Assembly (NCBI GenBank): GCA_014584575.1
Contig: JACTMP010000027.1
Location: forward strand, 124,001-188,000
DNA length: 64,000 nt
Source of the DNA: Chloroflexota bacterium
GTDB lineage: Bacteria > Chloroflexota > Anaerolineae > Promineifilales > Promineifilaceae
Reading direction: 5' to 3'
Positions 43,636 to 53,125 of this stretch are shown in pieces (positions within the stretch are counted from its first letter, which is position 1; each line of letters starts with the position of its first letter). The notes beneath the pieces were generated by a model. It did not search any database. It was given only the letters and a program-made list of their open reading frames with translations, and was not told where the DNA came from. The position numbers and the translations under genes were made by a program.

Positions 43636-45147
43636 ATGATCAGAAGGCGAGAGAGAAGAACGAGAGAGAGGGGAGAGGACACGGCCGTCCTGCACGCCAC
43701 CCAACCCCTTCACCAGTTACCCCCGTATGAAATCCTCACCGCAGAAGGGCTGCAAAAAATCCATGATGCCTCCATGACCATCCTCTCCGAAATCGGCATT
43801 GATTTTTACGACGCCGAAGCCCAGGCCGTACTGCGCGCCAACGGCGTCCGGCTGGAAGGGGACACCGCCTACTTCGACCCGGCGCAGGTGATAGAAACCA
43901 TCGCTCAAGCACCGGCCCAATTCACCCAACTGGCCCGCAACCCGGAAAACAACGTCCTCATCGGCGGCCAACATCTCTGTTTTGCACCCGTTTACGGCCC
44001 GCCATTTGTCCACGATTTAGACCGGGGCCGCCGCGAAGCTACCCTGACCGATTTCCAAAACTTTGTCAAACTCACCTGCCTCAGCCCCTACCTGCACCAT
44101 TCCGGCGGCACGATTGTGGAACCGACCGACGAACCGACGCACACCCGCCACCTGGACATGGTGTACAGCCACCTGAAATACAGCGACAAGCCGTTCATGG
44201 GTTCCGTCACCTCCCGCGCCAACGCCGAAGACAGTGTGCAAATGGCCGAAATGGTCATGGGCGCAGACGAAATCCGGCAGCAACCCGCCCTGCTCTCCCT
44301 CATCAACATCAGCAGCCCCCGCCGCCTGGACGACCGTATGTTGGGCGCGCTTATCGCTTATGCCAGAGCGCGGCAGGGGTTGATTATCACCCCCTTCATC
44401 CTCTCCGGGGCGATGGCCCCCGTTTCCATTGCCGGGACGGTGGCGCAGTTGAATGCGGAGGCGCTGGCGGGCATTGCCCTGACGCAATTGATCAATCCGG
44501 GGACGCCGGTTGTGTACGGTGCATTTCAGACAAACATTGATTTGCAGAGCGGTGCGCCCGTCTTTGGCTCGCCGGAGAGCCAGTTGGCGCTGTATGCCAG
44601 CGCACAGTTGGCGCGGCGGTACAACCTGCCCTTCCGCAGCGGTGGCATGTTTGCCAGCAGCAAAATCCCGGACGCACAGGCGGCGTATGAATCGGTGCTG
44701 GTGATGCTGCCCACGATCCTGGCGCGGGTCAATTTTGTGCTACACGCGGCTGGCTGGCTGGAAAATGGGCTGACGGCCGGCTACGAAAAGTTCATCCTGG
44801 ACTGCCAGCTATTGGGTGGCTTTCATAAGTTGGTGCAAGGGTTGGATTTGTCCGACGAAGGGCTGGCGTTGGAGGCGATTCGGGACGTGCCGCCGGGTGG
44901 GCATCACCTGGGCACGGATCACACCCTGCGCCATTTCCGCCACGCCTTTTACCGGACGCCGCTGTTTGATTACAACTCGTTTGAGCAGTGGTATGAGGAA
45001 GGGGCGCAGCCGGCCGACCAGCGCGCCAACGCGGAATGGAAGCGGCTGCTGAAAAGCTATGAAGCGCCGGTGTTGGACACGGCCGTTGATGAAGCTTTGA
45101 TTGAATTTATGACCCGGCGCAAAACCGAAATCAAACCGGAGTATTAA
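43636..45147 (+). CDS. MttB-family (non-pyrrolysine) quaternary-amine methyltransferase
   Basis: This 503-aa TIM-barrel protein belongs to the trimethylamine methyltransferase (MttB) superfamily. Such proteins demethylate glycine betaine, proline betaine, carnitine or butyrobetaine and pass the methyl group to a corrinoid protein. The family pattern includes DASMTILSEIGIDFYD, HSGGTIVEPTD and GGMFASSKIPDAQAAYES. The frame has no internal TAG, so it is a non-Pyl member like MtgB. ATG 43636 has GAAGGAAA upstream. The next gene is a dimethylglycine/sarcosine dehydrogenase-like protein and betaine transporter genes follow. No corrinoid (MttC) gene is visible in the window. Confidence 0.85.
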   Translation: MIRRRERRTRERGEDTAVLHATQPLHQLPPYEILTAEGLQKIHDASMTILSEIGIDFYDAEAQAVLRANGVRLEGDTAYFDPAQVIETIAQAPAQFTQLARNPENNVLIGGQHLCFAPVYGPPFVHDLDRGRREATLTDFQNFVKLTCLSPYLHHSGGTIVEPTDEPTHTRHLDMVYSHLKYSDKPFMGSVTSRANAEDSVQMAEMVMGADEIRQQPALLSLINISSPRRLDDRMLGALIAYARARQGLIITPFILSGAMAPVSIAGTVAQLNAEALAGIALTQLINPGTPVVYGAFQTNIDLQSGAPVFGSPESQLALYASAQLARRYNLPFRSGGMFASSKIPDAQAAYESVLVMLPTILARVNFVLHAAGWLENGLTAGYEKFILDCQLLGGFHKLVQGLDLSDEGLALEAIRDVPPGGHHLGTDHTLRHFRHAFYRTPLFDYNSFEQWYEEGAQPADQRANAEWKRLLKSYEAPVLDTAVDEALIEFMTRRKTEIKPEY

Positions 45148-45205
45148 GCGGAGTCTGGCATCCTCAGATGCCAGACGTGGCGCATCTGAGGATGCGCCAC
45201 TCCGC
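45148..45205. repeat. Nested hairpin between mttB and the flavoprotein gene
   Basis: GCGGAGT and ACTCCGC are the ends; inside, CTGGCATC-CTCAGATGCCAG and TGGCGCATC-TGAGGATGCGCCA are two stacked hairpins that also pair with each other. It begins at the stop codon of mttB. Confidence 0.8.
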
Positions 45206-45226
45206 TCATTTTTGAAGGAGCAGCAA

Positions 45227-47740
45227 ATGAGCAACTTACCAGAGAAAGCAAACGTCGTTGTCATTGGTGGGGGGATTGTGGGGAACAGCGTGGTGTACCA
45301 CCTGGCGTTGAATGGGTGGCGGGAGATTGTGCAGTTGGACAAGGGGCCGTTTCCCAATCCGGGCGGCTCGACGGGGCACGCTTCCAACTTTATCTTCCCG
45401 GTAGACCATTCTAAAGAGATGACGCTGATTACGCTGGACAGTATGCGCCAGTACAAAGAGTTGGGCGTGTTCACAGAGAGCGGCGGCATTGAACTGGCGC
45501 GGACGGAAGAGCGCATGGAGGAATTGCGGCGGCGCATGGCGTCGGCGAAGGCGTGGGGGGTGGAATCCCGGTTGGTGACGCCGGCCGAGGTGAAAGAACT
45601 CGTGCCCTATGTGGACACAGACATCATTTTGGGCGGTTTTTACACCCCCAGTGTGGGCACGGTGGATTCGCTGCGGGCGGGAACGCTGATGCGCGAAAAG
45701 GCGATGGCGTTGGGGGCGTTGACTGTTGCGCCCGGTGTAGAGGTAACGGGATTGGGCGTTACAAACGGCCGTATCCACACCGTCCACACCACCCAGGGCA
45801 GCATCCAGGCCGATCTGGTCATCATCGCCTGTGGCGTCTGGAGTCCGCGCATGGCCCGCATGGCCGGGGCCACCATTCCGCTGACCCCGGCCGTCCACCA
45901 GATGATCAGCGTGGGGCCACATCCCCTGTTTGCGGCGACGGGGCGGGAGATTGCCTACCCTATCATCCGCGACATGGACACGTTTTGCTACGAGCGGCAA
46001 AACGGCAGCGATATGGAAGTGGGTTCCTACGCCCACCGCCCCATCCTGATGGACGCGGATGACATCCCTTCCATTGAACAGTCGGCGCTGTCGCCGACGG
46101 AACTGCCCTTTACGCAGGAAGATTTTGAGCCGCAGTTGGAGCAGGCGTTGGAATTGATGCCGGACATTATCGGCGACGAGCGGGCCGGGATTCGCCATGC
46201 CATTAACGGGCTACTGTCGCTGACGCCGGACGGCAACCCGCTGATTGGCGAGACGGAGGTGAAGGGGCTGTGGTCGGTGGCGGCGATCTGGATTAAAGAA
46301 GCGCCCGGTTTTGCGCGGGCGGCGGCGGAACTGTTGACGCATGGGGCGTCGGAGATTGATATTCATGCCTCGGATGTGGCCCGGTTTTATGATTACGGCC
46401 GTACCCCCCACCACATCCACGCCCGCACCAGTGAAGCGTATAACAAGACCTACGGCATTGTGCATCCGCGTGAACAGTGGGCGAGCAACCGGCAGGTGCG
46501 CGTCAGCCCGTTCTATTTCCGCGAAAAGGAACTGGGCGCGGTCTTTTTTGAAACGGCCGGTTGGGAACGGCCGCAGTGGTACGAATCAAACCAGCCGTTG
46601 CTGGCCGAATATGGCGACCGCATCCAAAATCGGCCGCACGAATGGGACGCCCGCTGGTGGTCGCCGATCATCAATGCCGAACATCTGGCGATGCGCGACC
46701 GGGTGGGGCTGGTGGATTTGACGGCGTTTGCCATTTTTGACGTGTCCGGCCCTGGCGCGCTGGATTACATCCAGAAGATGACGTTGAACCAACTAGATGT
46801 GGCGGTGGGCACGGCCGTGTATACTCCCCTGCTCAACCCCCACGGCGGCTTCAAGGCTGACCTGACCATCATGCGCACAGCCGAAGGCTGCTTTCGCATT
46901 GTGGACGGCGGCGGCGACGGGGCGCGGGACAAGAAGTGGTTTGAGCAGCATTTGCCGGACGATGGTTCGGTCATTTTCACCGACATGACCTCGGCGTTGT
47001 GTACGGTGGGGCTGTGGGGGCCGCAAGCCCGCGCCGTGCTGCAATCGGTGACGGATGACGACGTTTCTCACGCCGGTTTCCCGTTCAGCACGGCCAAAAA
47101 CATGCTCATCAACGGCATCCCCGTTTGGGCGTTGCGCATTTCGTATGTGGGTGAGTTGGGTTGGGAGATTTATACGGCGATGGAGCATGGCTTGAAGTTG
47201 TGGGATACGCTGTGGGAAGCGGGACGGCCGTATGGTCTTGTTCCGGTGGGCATTGGTGTGTACGGCACAACGGCGCGGCTGGAAAAGGGATACCGGCTGA
47301 TGGGGCAGGAGTTGGAAGGGGAGTATAACCCGGTAGAAGCGGGGCTGGCCCGCCCCAAAGTGAAAAGTACGGATTTCATCGGCAAGGAAGCGTATCTCAA
47401 GGCGCGCGCCGAAGAACCGGCGGCCATTTTGTGTACGTTGACGGTGGAAGATCACACCTCAAAATCGGGGATGAACCGGTACATGCACGGCCGTGAACCC
47501 ATCCTCACTCCCAACGGCGAGAGTATTATTGACCGCAACGGCCGTCGCTCCTACGTTACCAGCGCGGGTGCGGGGCCGTCCGTGGGCAAACATTTGCTGA
47601 TGGCCTACCTGCCGCCAGAATATGCGGTGGTAGGTACCAAACTGGCAGTTGAATACATGACCGAACGCTACCCGGTGACGGTAGCGGCCGTTGGCAGTAC
47701 GCCGTTGTTTGACCCATTGAATGAAAGAATGAAGAGGTAA
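45227..47740 (+). CDS. Dimethylglycine/sarcosine dehydrogenase-like flavoprotein with GcvT domain
   Basis: The 837-aa protein has an N-terminal FAD (DAO) domain (VVVIGGGIVGNS, 10-21), an FAO_M domain and a C-terminal GcvT plus GcvT_C folate domain (QKMTLNQLDVAVGTAVYTPL; YVGELGWEIYT). The family oxidatively removes N-methyl groups; methylene-tetrahydrofolate forms in the GcvT part and electrons go to ETF. His51 in GSTGHASN would be the covalent FAD attachment site; the usual Trp before His is Gly here. AAGGAG lies before ATG 45227. Following etfB and etfA genes fit electron export. Which methylated amine is the substrate cannot be told. Confidence 0.88.
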   Translation: MSNLPEKANVVVIGGGIVGNSVVYHLALNGWREIVQLDKGPFPNPGGSTGHASNFIFPVDHSKEMTLITLDSMRQYKELGVFTESGGIELARTEERMEELRRRMASAKAWGVESRLVTPAEVKELVPYVDTDIILGGFYTPSVGTVDSLRAGTLMREKAMALGALTVAPGVEVTGLGVTNGRIHTVHTTQGSIQADLVIIACGVWSPRMARMAGATIPLTPAVHQMISVGPHPLFAATGREIAYPIIRDMDTFCYERQNGSDMEVGSYAHRPILMDADDIPSIEQSALSPTELPFTQEDFEPQLEQALELMPDIIGDERAGIRHAINGLLSLTPDGNPLIGETEVKGLWSVAAIWIKEAPGFARAAAELLTHGASEIDIHASDVARFYDYGRTPHHIHARTSEAYNKTYGIVHPREQWASNRQVRVSPFYFREKELGAVFFETAGWERPQWYESNQPLLAEYGDRIQNRPHEWDARWWSPIINAEHLAMRDRVGLVDLTAFAIFDVSGPGALDYIQKMTLNQLDVAVGTAVYTPLLNPHGGFKADLTIMRTAEGCFRIVDGGGDGARDKKWFEQHLPDDGSVIFTDMTSALCTVGLWGPQARAVLQSVTDDDVSHAGFPFSTAKNMLINGIPVWALRISYVGELGWEIYTAMEHGLKLWDTLWEAGRPYGLVPVGIGVYGTTARLEKGYRLMGQELEGEYNPVEAGLARPKVKSTDFIGKEAYLKARAEEPAAILCTLTVEDHTSKSGMNRYMHGREPILTPNGESIIDRNGRRSYVTSAGAGPSVGKHLLMAYLPPEYAVVGTKLAVEYMTERYPVTVAAVGSTPLFDPLNERMKR

Positions 47741-47742
47741 TT

Positions 47743-47799
47743 CGTGATGCGTGATGCGTGACTCGTGAGGGGTCACGCATCACGCATCACGCATCACGA
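47743..47799. repeat. Hairpin of GTGATGC units before etfB
   Basis: The left arm has three GTGATGC-type units plus GTGAG, the right arm has TCACGCA repeated three times. It ends 1 base before the etfB ATG, leaving no room for a ribosome site. Confidence 0.9.
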
Positions 47800-47800
47800 T

Positions 47801-48556
47801 ATGGAAATTTTAGTTTGCATCAAACGAGTGCCCGCTACCGGCGCGCGTATCACGCTGACGGCCGATGAGCGGGGGATTGACACACGCAATTTGGGGTTCA
47901 CCATCAGCCCGCATGAGGAGTGTGCGGTGGAGGAGGCGGTGCGACTGGTGGAGCAATTTGGCGGTCAGGTAACGGTGCTGACGCTGGGGCCGGCCGAGGC
48001 GGCCGAACAGTTACGGGATGCGCTGGCGGTGGGGGCGGATCGAGCCATTCATCTGCTAACCGATGGTTCAGAGTGGGATGCTATGGCTACCGCTAACGCC
48101 ATTATCGAAGTGGCGCGGGCTGAACCATTTGACTTGCTGCTTTTTGGCAATGAAGCGGCCGATACGGGAGATTTTCAGGTGGGGATACGGGTGGCGGTGG
48201 CGTTAGGACGGCCGTGCATCACCGGCGTGAAAGGGGTTGAGGTGCGCGGCGATACGATTGTTGCCCGGCGCGAAGCTGGCGGTGGTTGGGAACTGTATGA
48301 AGTGCCCTTACCAGCCGTCCTGACCGTGAAAGAAGGGCTGAATTTGCCGCGTTATCCCTCTGTGCCCGGCCGTTTGCGGGCGAAGAAAAAGCCGCTCGAC
48401 CAGATTCAACCAGTCTGGAACGGCGGAGGGTTAGAAATCATCCGGCTGGCGACACCGCCGGAGCAGGGCAAGACGGTGCAGCTATTGGGACAGGGTGTTA
48501 CGGCCGTGCCACGTATTGTGGAAATTTTGCGGGAGTTACGGTTGATAGGAAATTGA
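47801..48556 (+). CDS. etfB: Electron transfer flavoprotein beta subunit
   Basis: The 251-aa protein starts MEILVCIKRVPATGARITL and shows the AMP-binding ETF pattern (VLTLGPAEAAEQLRDALAVGADRAIHL; LLLFGNEAADTGDFQVGIRVA) and the C-terminal VLTVKEGLNLPRYPSVPGRL. With EtfA it forms the heterodimer that takes electrons from the dimethylglycine-type and acyl-CoA dehydrogenases. The upstream hairpin ends 1 base before the ATG, so translation may rely on coupling or on a leaderless transcript. Confidence 0.92.
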   Translation: MEILVCIKRVPATGARITLTADERGIDTRNLGFTISPHEECAVEEAVRLVEQFGGQVTVLTLGPAEAAEQLRDALAVGADRAIHLLTDGSEWDAMATANAIIEVARAEPFDLLLFGNEAADTGDFQVGIRVAVALGRPCITGVKGVEVRGDTIVARREAGGGWELYEVPLPAVLTVKEGLNLPRYPSVPGRLRAKKKPLDQIQPVWNGGGLEIIRLATPPEQGKTVQLLGQGVTAVPRIVEILRELRLIGN

Positions 48557-48641
48557 CCACGGATTGAACGGATAAGACGGATTTTCACGGATAAAGAAAA
48601 ATCCGTGTCAATCCGCGAAATCCGCGTCATCCGCGTATCCA
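48557..48641. repeat. Hairpin of ATCCGCG/ACGGATT units between etfB and etfA
   Basis: The left arm has CCACGGATT, GAACGGATAA, GACGGATTTT; the right arm has AATCCGTGTCA, ATCCGCGAA, ATCCGCGTC and ATCCGCGTATCC. Units here are about 9 bases. Confidence 0.85.
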
Positions 48642-48657
48642 TTTTTTGGACTGAAAG

Positions 48658-49620
48658 ATGATCTTAGGATTGGTAGAGCAGGTTGGCGGTAAGGTGAACC
48701 CGTATTCGTTGGAGATGTTGACGCTGGCGCGGCGGTTGGCAGTGAAAACGGCCGTACCGCTCCATGCTGTCTTGGTTGGTGAGGTGGTAGATGGGTTGTA
48801 TGGCTATGGGCTCACGGCCGTTCACATTGCTCAACATTCCGACCTGACCGATTACGCCCCGGCAGCCTGGGCGGAATGTGTGGTGCAGGTGGTGAGGGCG
48901 GAAAGGCCAACGGCCGTGCTTGCCGCGGGCACCGACCGGGGCAATGAGGTGATGGCGTATGTGGGGGCGAAGTTGGGGGTGGCGATGGCGGCGAATTGTA
49001 CGGCCGTCGTTCCCGGCGATGATTATCACATTACCCGGCAGCGGTGGGGGGGCAGTTTGATGGAAGAGGCATGGCTGAAAGGGAACCCTAAATTGATGAC
49101 TATTGCGCCGATGGCGGTAGTTGCGGAGGCAGTTGCCGGTGGTGAGGTGGAGGTACGGCCGTTTACGCCGATTTTGCAGGACGAAGATTTGCGGGTGATG
49201 GTGAACGGCCGTACCCAACCCGAAAGTGGCAAAGTGACCCTGGCCGACGCCCGCGTCGTCGTCAGCGGCGGGCGGGGTGTGGGTAGCGCGGAAGGGTTTG
49301 CCGTGCTGGAAGAGTTGGCGGAGTTGCTCGGCGGGGCGGTAGGTGGTTCACGGGTAGCCACAAATTTGGGCTGGCGGCCGCATACGCAGCAGGTGGGGCA
49401 GACGGGCACGCGAGTTGCGCCTGATTTGTACATCGCCTGCGGCATCAGCGGCGCGATTCAACATTGGGTCGGCTGCAAAGGGTCAAAGCATATTCTAGCC
49501 ATCAACACCGACCCTGACGCGCCCATGGTCACCAAAGCCGATTACGCCGCCATTGGTGACTTGCACGAAATTTTGCCCGCGCTGATTGCGGAATTGCGGC
49601 AGCGGATGGACAACAGATAA
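48658..49620 (+). CDS. etfA: Electron transfer flavoprotein alpha subunit
   Basis: The 320-aa subunit has the N-terminal ETF domain and the C-terminal FAD domain: [15 protein letters not shown], the [18 protein letters not shown] segment and [17 protein letters not shown] followed by [20 protein letters not shown]. It partners EtfB upstream. Probable acceptors are membrane ETF-quinone oxidoreductase, not seen here. The start follows the repeat hairpin by 16 bases; GAAAG is the nearest possible ribosome site. Confidence 0.92.
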   Translation: MILGLVEQVGGKVNPYSLEMLTLARRLAVKTAVPLHAVLVGEVVDGLYGYGLTAVHIAQHSDLTDYAPAAWAECVVQVVRAERPTAVLAAGTDRGNEVMAYVGAKLGVAMAANCTAVVPGDDYHITRQRWGGSLMEEAWLKGNPKLMTIAPMAVVAEAVAGGEVEVRPFTPILQDEDLRVMVNGRTQPESGKVTLADARVVVSGGRGVGSAEGFAVLEELAELLGGAVGGSRVATNLGWRPHTQQVGQTGTRVAPDLYIACGISGAIQHWVGCKGSKHILAINTDPDAPMVTKADYAAIGDLHEILPALIAELRQRMDNR

Positions 49621-49650
49621 GCGGATGGAGGACGGCCGTCAACCAACACT

Positions 49651-49740
49651 TGTCATTCCGAATGAAGTCCGCGGAGTGAGGAATCCCTGCGAATTGACAG
49701 AGCGAAAGGGATTCCTCCTCGAAGACTCGTCGGAATGACA
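49651..49740. repeat. Dispersed 90-bp palindromic element, copy B
   Basis: It has the same ends and inner inverted pair as copy A (651-740), with differences mainly in the loop. It separates etfA from the transporter genes. Confidence 0.85.
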
Positions 49741-49837
49741 ATTTTATTCATTACTGTGCAAATGATCCGGTTGGGGCATAATTAGGCCAACTTATTGGCG
49801 TAGGGCGATTTGCCCTCCAATTCAAGAGGAGGCTGAA

Positions 49838-50770
49838 ATGAGTAAGAAGAGTTTGTTGTTTATTGTGGTCTTGCTGTCGGTATTGTTAGCAGGCTGTGGC
49901 GGTGGTGGGGGTGGGGAAACGATTACCCTGATTGCCAATCCCTGGCCTGCTTCGGAACTGAATGTCAATGTTGCTAAAATCATCATCGAGCAGGAGTTGG
50001 GCAACACGGTGGAGATTGTGGCCCTGGACGAAAATGCCCAGTGGGACGCCCTGGCGGCCGGTAACGCCGATGCCAGCCTGGAAGTGTGGCCCTCCGGGCA
50101 TGGGGAGCGCATCGCCCAATACATCGAGCAGCAAAAGGTGGTGGAAAATGGCGGCCCGCTGGGGCCGGTGGGGGAGATTGGCTGGTTTGTGCCCACCTAT
50201 GTGGTGAACCAGAACCCAGAACTGGCGACCTGGGAAGGGTATGCTGACCCGGCGTTGGCGGGTTTGTTTGCCACGGCCGAAACGGGCAGTCTGGGCCAGT
50301 TCACGGCCGGCGACCCCAGTTGGGTGCAGTATGACGCCGACATCATCAAAAATCTGGGATTAAATTTGCAGGTAGTCACGGCCGGCTCGGAGGATTCATT
50401 GCTGGCTGCCGTTTCCTCGGCCTATGCGCGGCAGCAGCCGGTGTTGTTCTATTTCTACTCGCCGCACGCCATTTTCAGCCGCTTTGACCTGACGCAGGTG
50501 GAACTGCCGCCCTACACGGACGCCTGTTACGCCAATGCCGAGGGCGGCGGCGTAGCCTGCGCCTACCCGGAAGACCAGCTATTTAAGATTCTCTCGACTA
50601 AACTCAACGAAAAAGCGCCCGACGTTTACACCATGCTGAAAAACATGAACTACGGCAGCGAAGCGCAAATTGAGATGCTGGCCATGCTGGACGAGGGCAA
50701 AACGGTGGAAGAAGCGGCCCAGGCGTGGGTAGATGCGCATGAGGCCGAGTGGAAGGCGTGGCTGCCCTAA
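49838..50770 (+). CDS. ABC transporter substrate-binding lipoprotein (ProX/OpuAC-like)
   Basis: The 310-aa protein has a lipoprotein signal with lipobox LAGC (Cys20). The OpuAC domain binds betaines; WPASELNVNVAKIIIEQELG and WPSGHGERIAQYIEQQ fit the glycine betaine/choline/proline type. Aromatic residues such as Trp in GEIGWFVPTY and YFYSPHAIF may form the aromatic cage for a trimethylammonium group. RBS GAGGAGG lies a few bases before ATG 49838. It heads the transporter operon with ProV- and ProW-type genes. The ligand is inferred from family and from the mttB/dimethylglycine genes upstream. Confidence 0.88.
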   Translation: MSKKSLLFIVVLLSVLLAGCGGGGGGETITLIANPWPASELNVNVAKIIIEQELGNTVEIVALDENAQWDALAAGNADASLEVWPSGHGERIAQYIEQQKVVENGGPLGPVGEIGWFVPTYVVNQNPELATWEGYADPALAGLFATAETGSLGQFTAGDPSWVQYDADIIKNLGLNLQVVTAGSEDSLLAAVSSAYARQQPVLFYFYSPHAIFSRFDLTQVELPPYTDACYANAEGGGVACAYPEDQLFKILSTKLNEKAPDVYTMLKNMNYGSEAQIEMLAMLDEGKTVEEAAQAWVDAHEAEWKAWLP

Positions 50771-50845
50771 ATCGGTAATCGGTGAACGGTAATCGGTAAT
50801 CAGTGTTGGCTACCGATAACCGATAACCGATAACCGATTACCGAA
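50771..50845. repeat. Hairpin of AATCGGT units before the ATPase gene
   Basis: The left arm repeats AATCGGT four times with variants, and the right arm repeats CCGATAA/CCGATTA. It lies between the binding-protein stop and the ATPase ATG at 50849, leaving 3 bases. It could reduce ATPase synthesis relative to the binding protein. Confidence 0.9.
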
Positions 50846-50848
50846 AGT

Positions 50849-51868
50849 ATGGAACCAAAAATCACCTGCAACCACCTCTGGAAAATCTTTGGCCCAGCGC
50901 CGGAGCATGTGATTGGGCAGGTCACGGCCGTGACCACCCGCGCCGACATCCAGGAAAAAACCGGGCACGTGGTGGCCGTGCGGGACGTGTCGTTTGAAGT
51001 GGGCGCAGGCGAGATTTTTGTGGTCATGGGGCTGTCCGGCAGTGGCAAATCTACGCTGATTCGTTGCCTGACGCGCCTGATTGAGCCAACGCGGGGAGAG
51101 ATATGGGTGAACGGCCGTGACGTGACCACCATGAACGAAGACGACCTGCGCCACCTGCGCCGCCACACCATGAGCATGGTCTTCCAACGCTTTGGCCTCT
51201 TCCCTCACCGCCGTGTGCTGGATAATGTGGCCTACGGCCTGGAAATTCAGGGCATGGCCCGCCCCGAACGCGAAGCCAAAGCCCGCGAAGTTTTGCATAT
51301 GGTGGGCCTGAAAGGGTGGGAAAGCCATTACCCGCACGAACTGAGCGGTGGGATGCAGCAGCGGGTGGGGTTGGCCCGCGCTCTGGCCGTAGACCCGGAA
51401 ATCCTGCTCTGCGACGAACCGTTTAGTGCCCTCGACCCCCTCATCCGCCGCGAGATGCAGGACGAATTGATTCGCCTGCAACAAACACTGCACAAAACCA
51501 TCGTTTTTATCACCCATGACTTCTTGGAGGCGATTAAACTGGGCGACCGTATTGCCATTATGAAGGACGGCGAGATTGTGCAGTTGGGCACGGCCGGGAT
51601 GATTGTGGCCCATCCGGCGAATAATTATGTGCGGGAGTTTACGAAGGATGTGCCGCGGGGGCGGGTGTTGACGGCCGAAACGATCATGCAGCCGCCCACC
51701 AACCTGGATGGCAGCGAAACCACCTGCCGCGCCGACATGACCCTGGATCGGCTCATCCCGTTGACGGCTAATAACAGTACGGCCGTTGCCGTCCTGGACA
51801 CGGCCGGGGCCATCATCGGCAAAATAGACCGCAAAACGCTCATGCTGGCCCTGGCCGGAGCGGAATGA
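50849..51868 (+). CDS. ABC transporter ATP-binding protein (ProV/OpuAA-like)
   Basis: The 339-aa ATPase has the Walker [10 protein letters not shown] at 61-69, the signature [15 protein letters not shown] and Walker [17 protein letters not shown]-terminal partial CBS domain holds [20 protein letters not shown] and ends [18 protein letters not shown]. ProV-type proteins sense osmolarity through CBS; here only one CBS-like half is visible. It forms the transporter with the binding protein and the fused permease at 53126. Its 3' end is partly duplicated at 52341-52406. There is no ribosome site before ATG 50849. Confidence 0.9.
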   Translation: MEPKITCNHLWKIFGPAPEHVIGQVTAVTTRADIQEKTGHVVAVRDVSFEVGAGEIFVVMGLSGSGKSTLIRCLTRLIEPTRGEIWVNGRDVTTMNEDDLRHLRRHTMSMVFQRFGLFPHRRVLDNVAYGLEIQGMARPEREAKAREVLHMVGLKGWESHYPHELSGGMQQRVGLARALAVDPEILLCDEPFSALDPLIRREMQDELIRLQQTLHKTIVFITHDFLEAIKLGDRIAIMKDGEIVQLGTAGMIVAHPANNYVREFTKDVPRGRVLTAETIMQPPTNLDGSETTCRADMTLDRLIPLTANNSTAVAVLDTAGAIIGKIDRKTLMLALAGAE

Positions 51869-51873
51869 GAATC

Positions 51874-51928
51874 AAAGATTACGCAGATTTCGCAGATAAA
51901 AAATCGGTGTAATCTGCGAAATCTTTGA
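51874..51928. repeat. Hairpin of AGATTWCGC units
   Basis: The left arm CAAAGATTACGCAGATTTCG plus CAGAT pairs with ATCTGCGAAATCTTTG on the right; the right arm lacks one unit. It lies between the ATPase gene and the DUF1801 gene. Confidence 0.8.
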
Positions 51929-51938
51929 CGATAAAAAT

Positions 51939-52328
51939 ATGGAATCGAAACAGGCAGCACCGAAGACGATAGATGAATATATTGCCCGCTACTCGCCGGA
52001 GGTGCAGGAGATACTGCAAAAGGTGCGGCAGACGATTCGGGAAGCCGCGCCGGAGGCGGAAGAAACGATCAGCTACCAAATGCCCGCCTTCACGCTGAAA
52101 GGCCGGTCTCTGGTCTATTTTGCCGCGCACAAGAAACATATCGGCTTTTACCCCACACCCACCGGCATTGCGGAGTTCAAAGAGGAGTTGGCAATATACG
52201 GCGCGGGCAAGGGCACGGCCCAATTCCCCTTCGACAAACCCATTCCCTACGACCTGATCACCCGCATCGTTCAGTTCAGAGCAAAGGAAAATCTGGCAAA
52301 AGCGGCTGCAAAAGGGAAAAAGAAATAG
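51939..52328 (+). CDS. DUF1801/YdhG-like protein
   Basis: The 129-aa protein has TIDEYIARYSPEVQEILQKV and TISYQMPAFTLKGRSLVYFAA, typical of the DUF1801 (YdhG, iron-chaperone-like) fold. The C-terminal IPYDLITRIVQFRAKEN and Lys-rich tail are usual. The actual role of this family is not known. It lies directly between the intact ATPase gene and a duplicated ATPase tail, so it is probably inserted cargo rather than part of the transporter. Confidence 0.8.
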   Translation: MESKQAAPKTIDEYIARYSPEVQEILQKVRQTIREAAPEAEETISYQMPAFTLKGRSLVYFAAHKKHIGFYPTPTGIAEFKEELAIYGAGKGTAQFPFDKPIPYDLITRIVQFRAKENLAKAAAKGKKK

Positions 52329-52340
52329 TTGAATTTATCC

Positions 52341-52406
52341 AAGAAAGGCGCAGTCGGCAAAGTAGACCGCAAAACGCTCATGCTGGCGTTGGCGGGAGCA
52401 GAGTAA
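52341..52406 (+). pseudogene. Orphan 3' tail of the ATPase gene
   Basis: Read in frame: [16 protein letters not shown] and a stop, against [16 protein letters not shown] at the end of the intact ATPase gene (51820-51868). Third-position differences show it is not a recent copy. No start or ATPase body is associated with it. Confidence 0.8.
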
Positions 52407-52409
52407 GAG

Positions 52410-52829
52410 ATGGATGATATTGTTGGTCGTTGGTCTACATCTTGGTTTTATCAAGACCCAGCAGATGAAGTGTTAGTATTTCTCCCTGGAGGCAGAGGTT
52501 TTTTTGAGTGTTACTGGTGGCGACTTAGTTCTTACGAGACCTTCATATATGACTATGAAGGTGAGAACCTGCAAATTATCGGAGACAAGAGTTTTAGTTA
52601 TGATCTTGATCAAAATGTGGTTAAGGAAACCTCTTCTACACTCCGGTTTAGTGGGAAATTCCAGATTCGAGAAGCAACTTCAGACGAATTAAAATTAGGT
52701 TGTAACGTAATCCTTCAACTCAGTGTAGCATTAGACGACTTTTTCCCATCTACGAACAGATTTGGAAGGAAAGGCGTTCATGGCGATGTGTCTGATTACG
52801 AACCACCTACATTTTGGGAATTAACATGA
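52410..52829 (+). CDS. Hypothetical protein, AT-rich
   Basis: This 139-aa protein (MDDIVGRWSTSWFYQDPADE...) has no recognised family. It is rich in aromatic residues and looks beta-rich, perhaps lipocalin-like: GRWSTSWFYQDP, RGFFECYWW, STLRFSGKFQIRE. GC is low and there is no ACGGCCGT copy, unlike its neighbours. It starts 3 bases after the stop of the orphan ATPase tail, with AGAG before it. It therefore lies outside the DUF1801 segment but inside the break between the transporter's ATPase and permease. Confidence 0.5.
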   Translation: MDDIVGRWSTSWFYQDPADEVLVFLPGGRGFFECYWWRLSSYETFIYDYEGENLQIIGDKSFSYDLDQNVVKETSSTLRFSGKFQIREATSDELKLGCNVILQLSVALDDFFPSTNRFGRKGVHGDVSDYEPPTFWELT

Positions 52830-52840
52830 CCATATTGTGG

Positions 52841-52990
52841 GGGCGGGACGGCGCTGGGCACAATCTGGATGAAACAATGGGCCTTGTCTCCGCACCGTCT
52901 CGCCCCCGCATGGGTAAACCGGGGCGAGACAGGTGGGAGACAGGGTGTTGGTGAACCCGGCAAGGCATCGCCCGCCTGTCCCGCCCCTAC
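52841..52990. repeat. Multi-hairpin element, family 2, copy 1
   Basis: GGGCGGGACGG on the left and CCCGCCCC on the right; GTCTCGCCCC pairs with GGGGCGAGAC in the middle, and GACAGGTGGG with CCCGCCTGTC. A related element lies at 56501-56658. CTATAATTTATATGG follows and may hold a -10 box. Confidence 0.55.
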
Positions 52991-53023
52991 TATAATTTAT
53001 ATGGCAACCAAAACCTCGCCACG

Positions 53024-53109
53024 TGTCATTCCGAGCGAAGTCTTCGGAGCGAGGAATCCCTCTGGCCCCCATGATTGGGATTCCTCCTCGAAGACTCGTC
53101 GGAATGGCA
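53024..53109. repeat. Dispersed palindromic element, copy C
   Basis: It has the same end sequences and inner inverted pair as copies A and B, with a shorter loop and one change in the right end (GGAATGGCA). It ends 16 bases before the permease start. Confidence 0.85.
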
Positions 53110-53125
53110 GTTGGAAAAATGAACA

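Noticed and set aside
43636..45147. Pyrrolysine-containing trimethylamine methyltransferase
   Set aside because: There is no in-frame TAG; the protein is read through in full, so it belongs to the non-Pyl branch.
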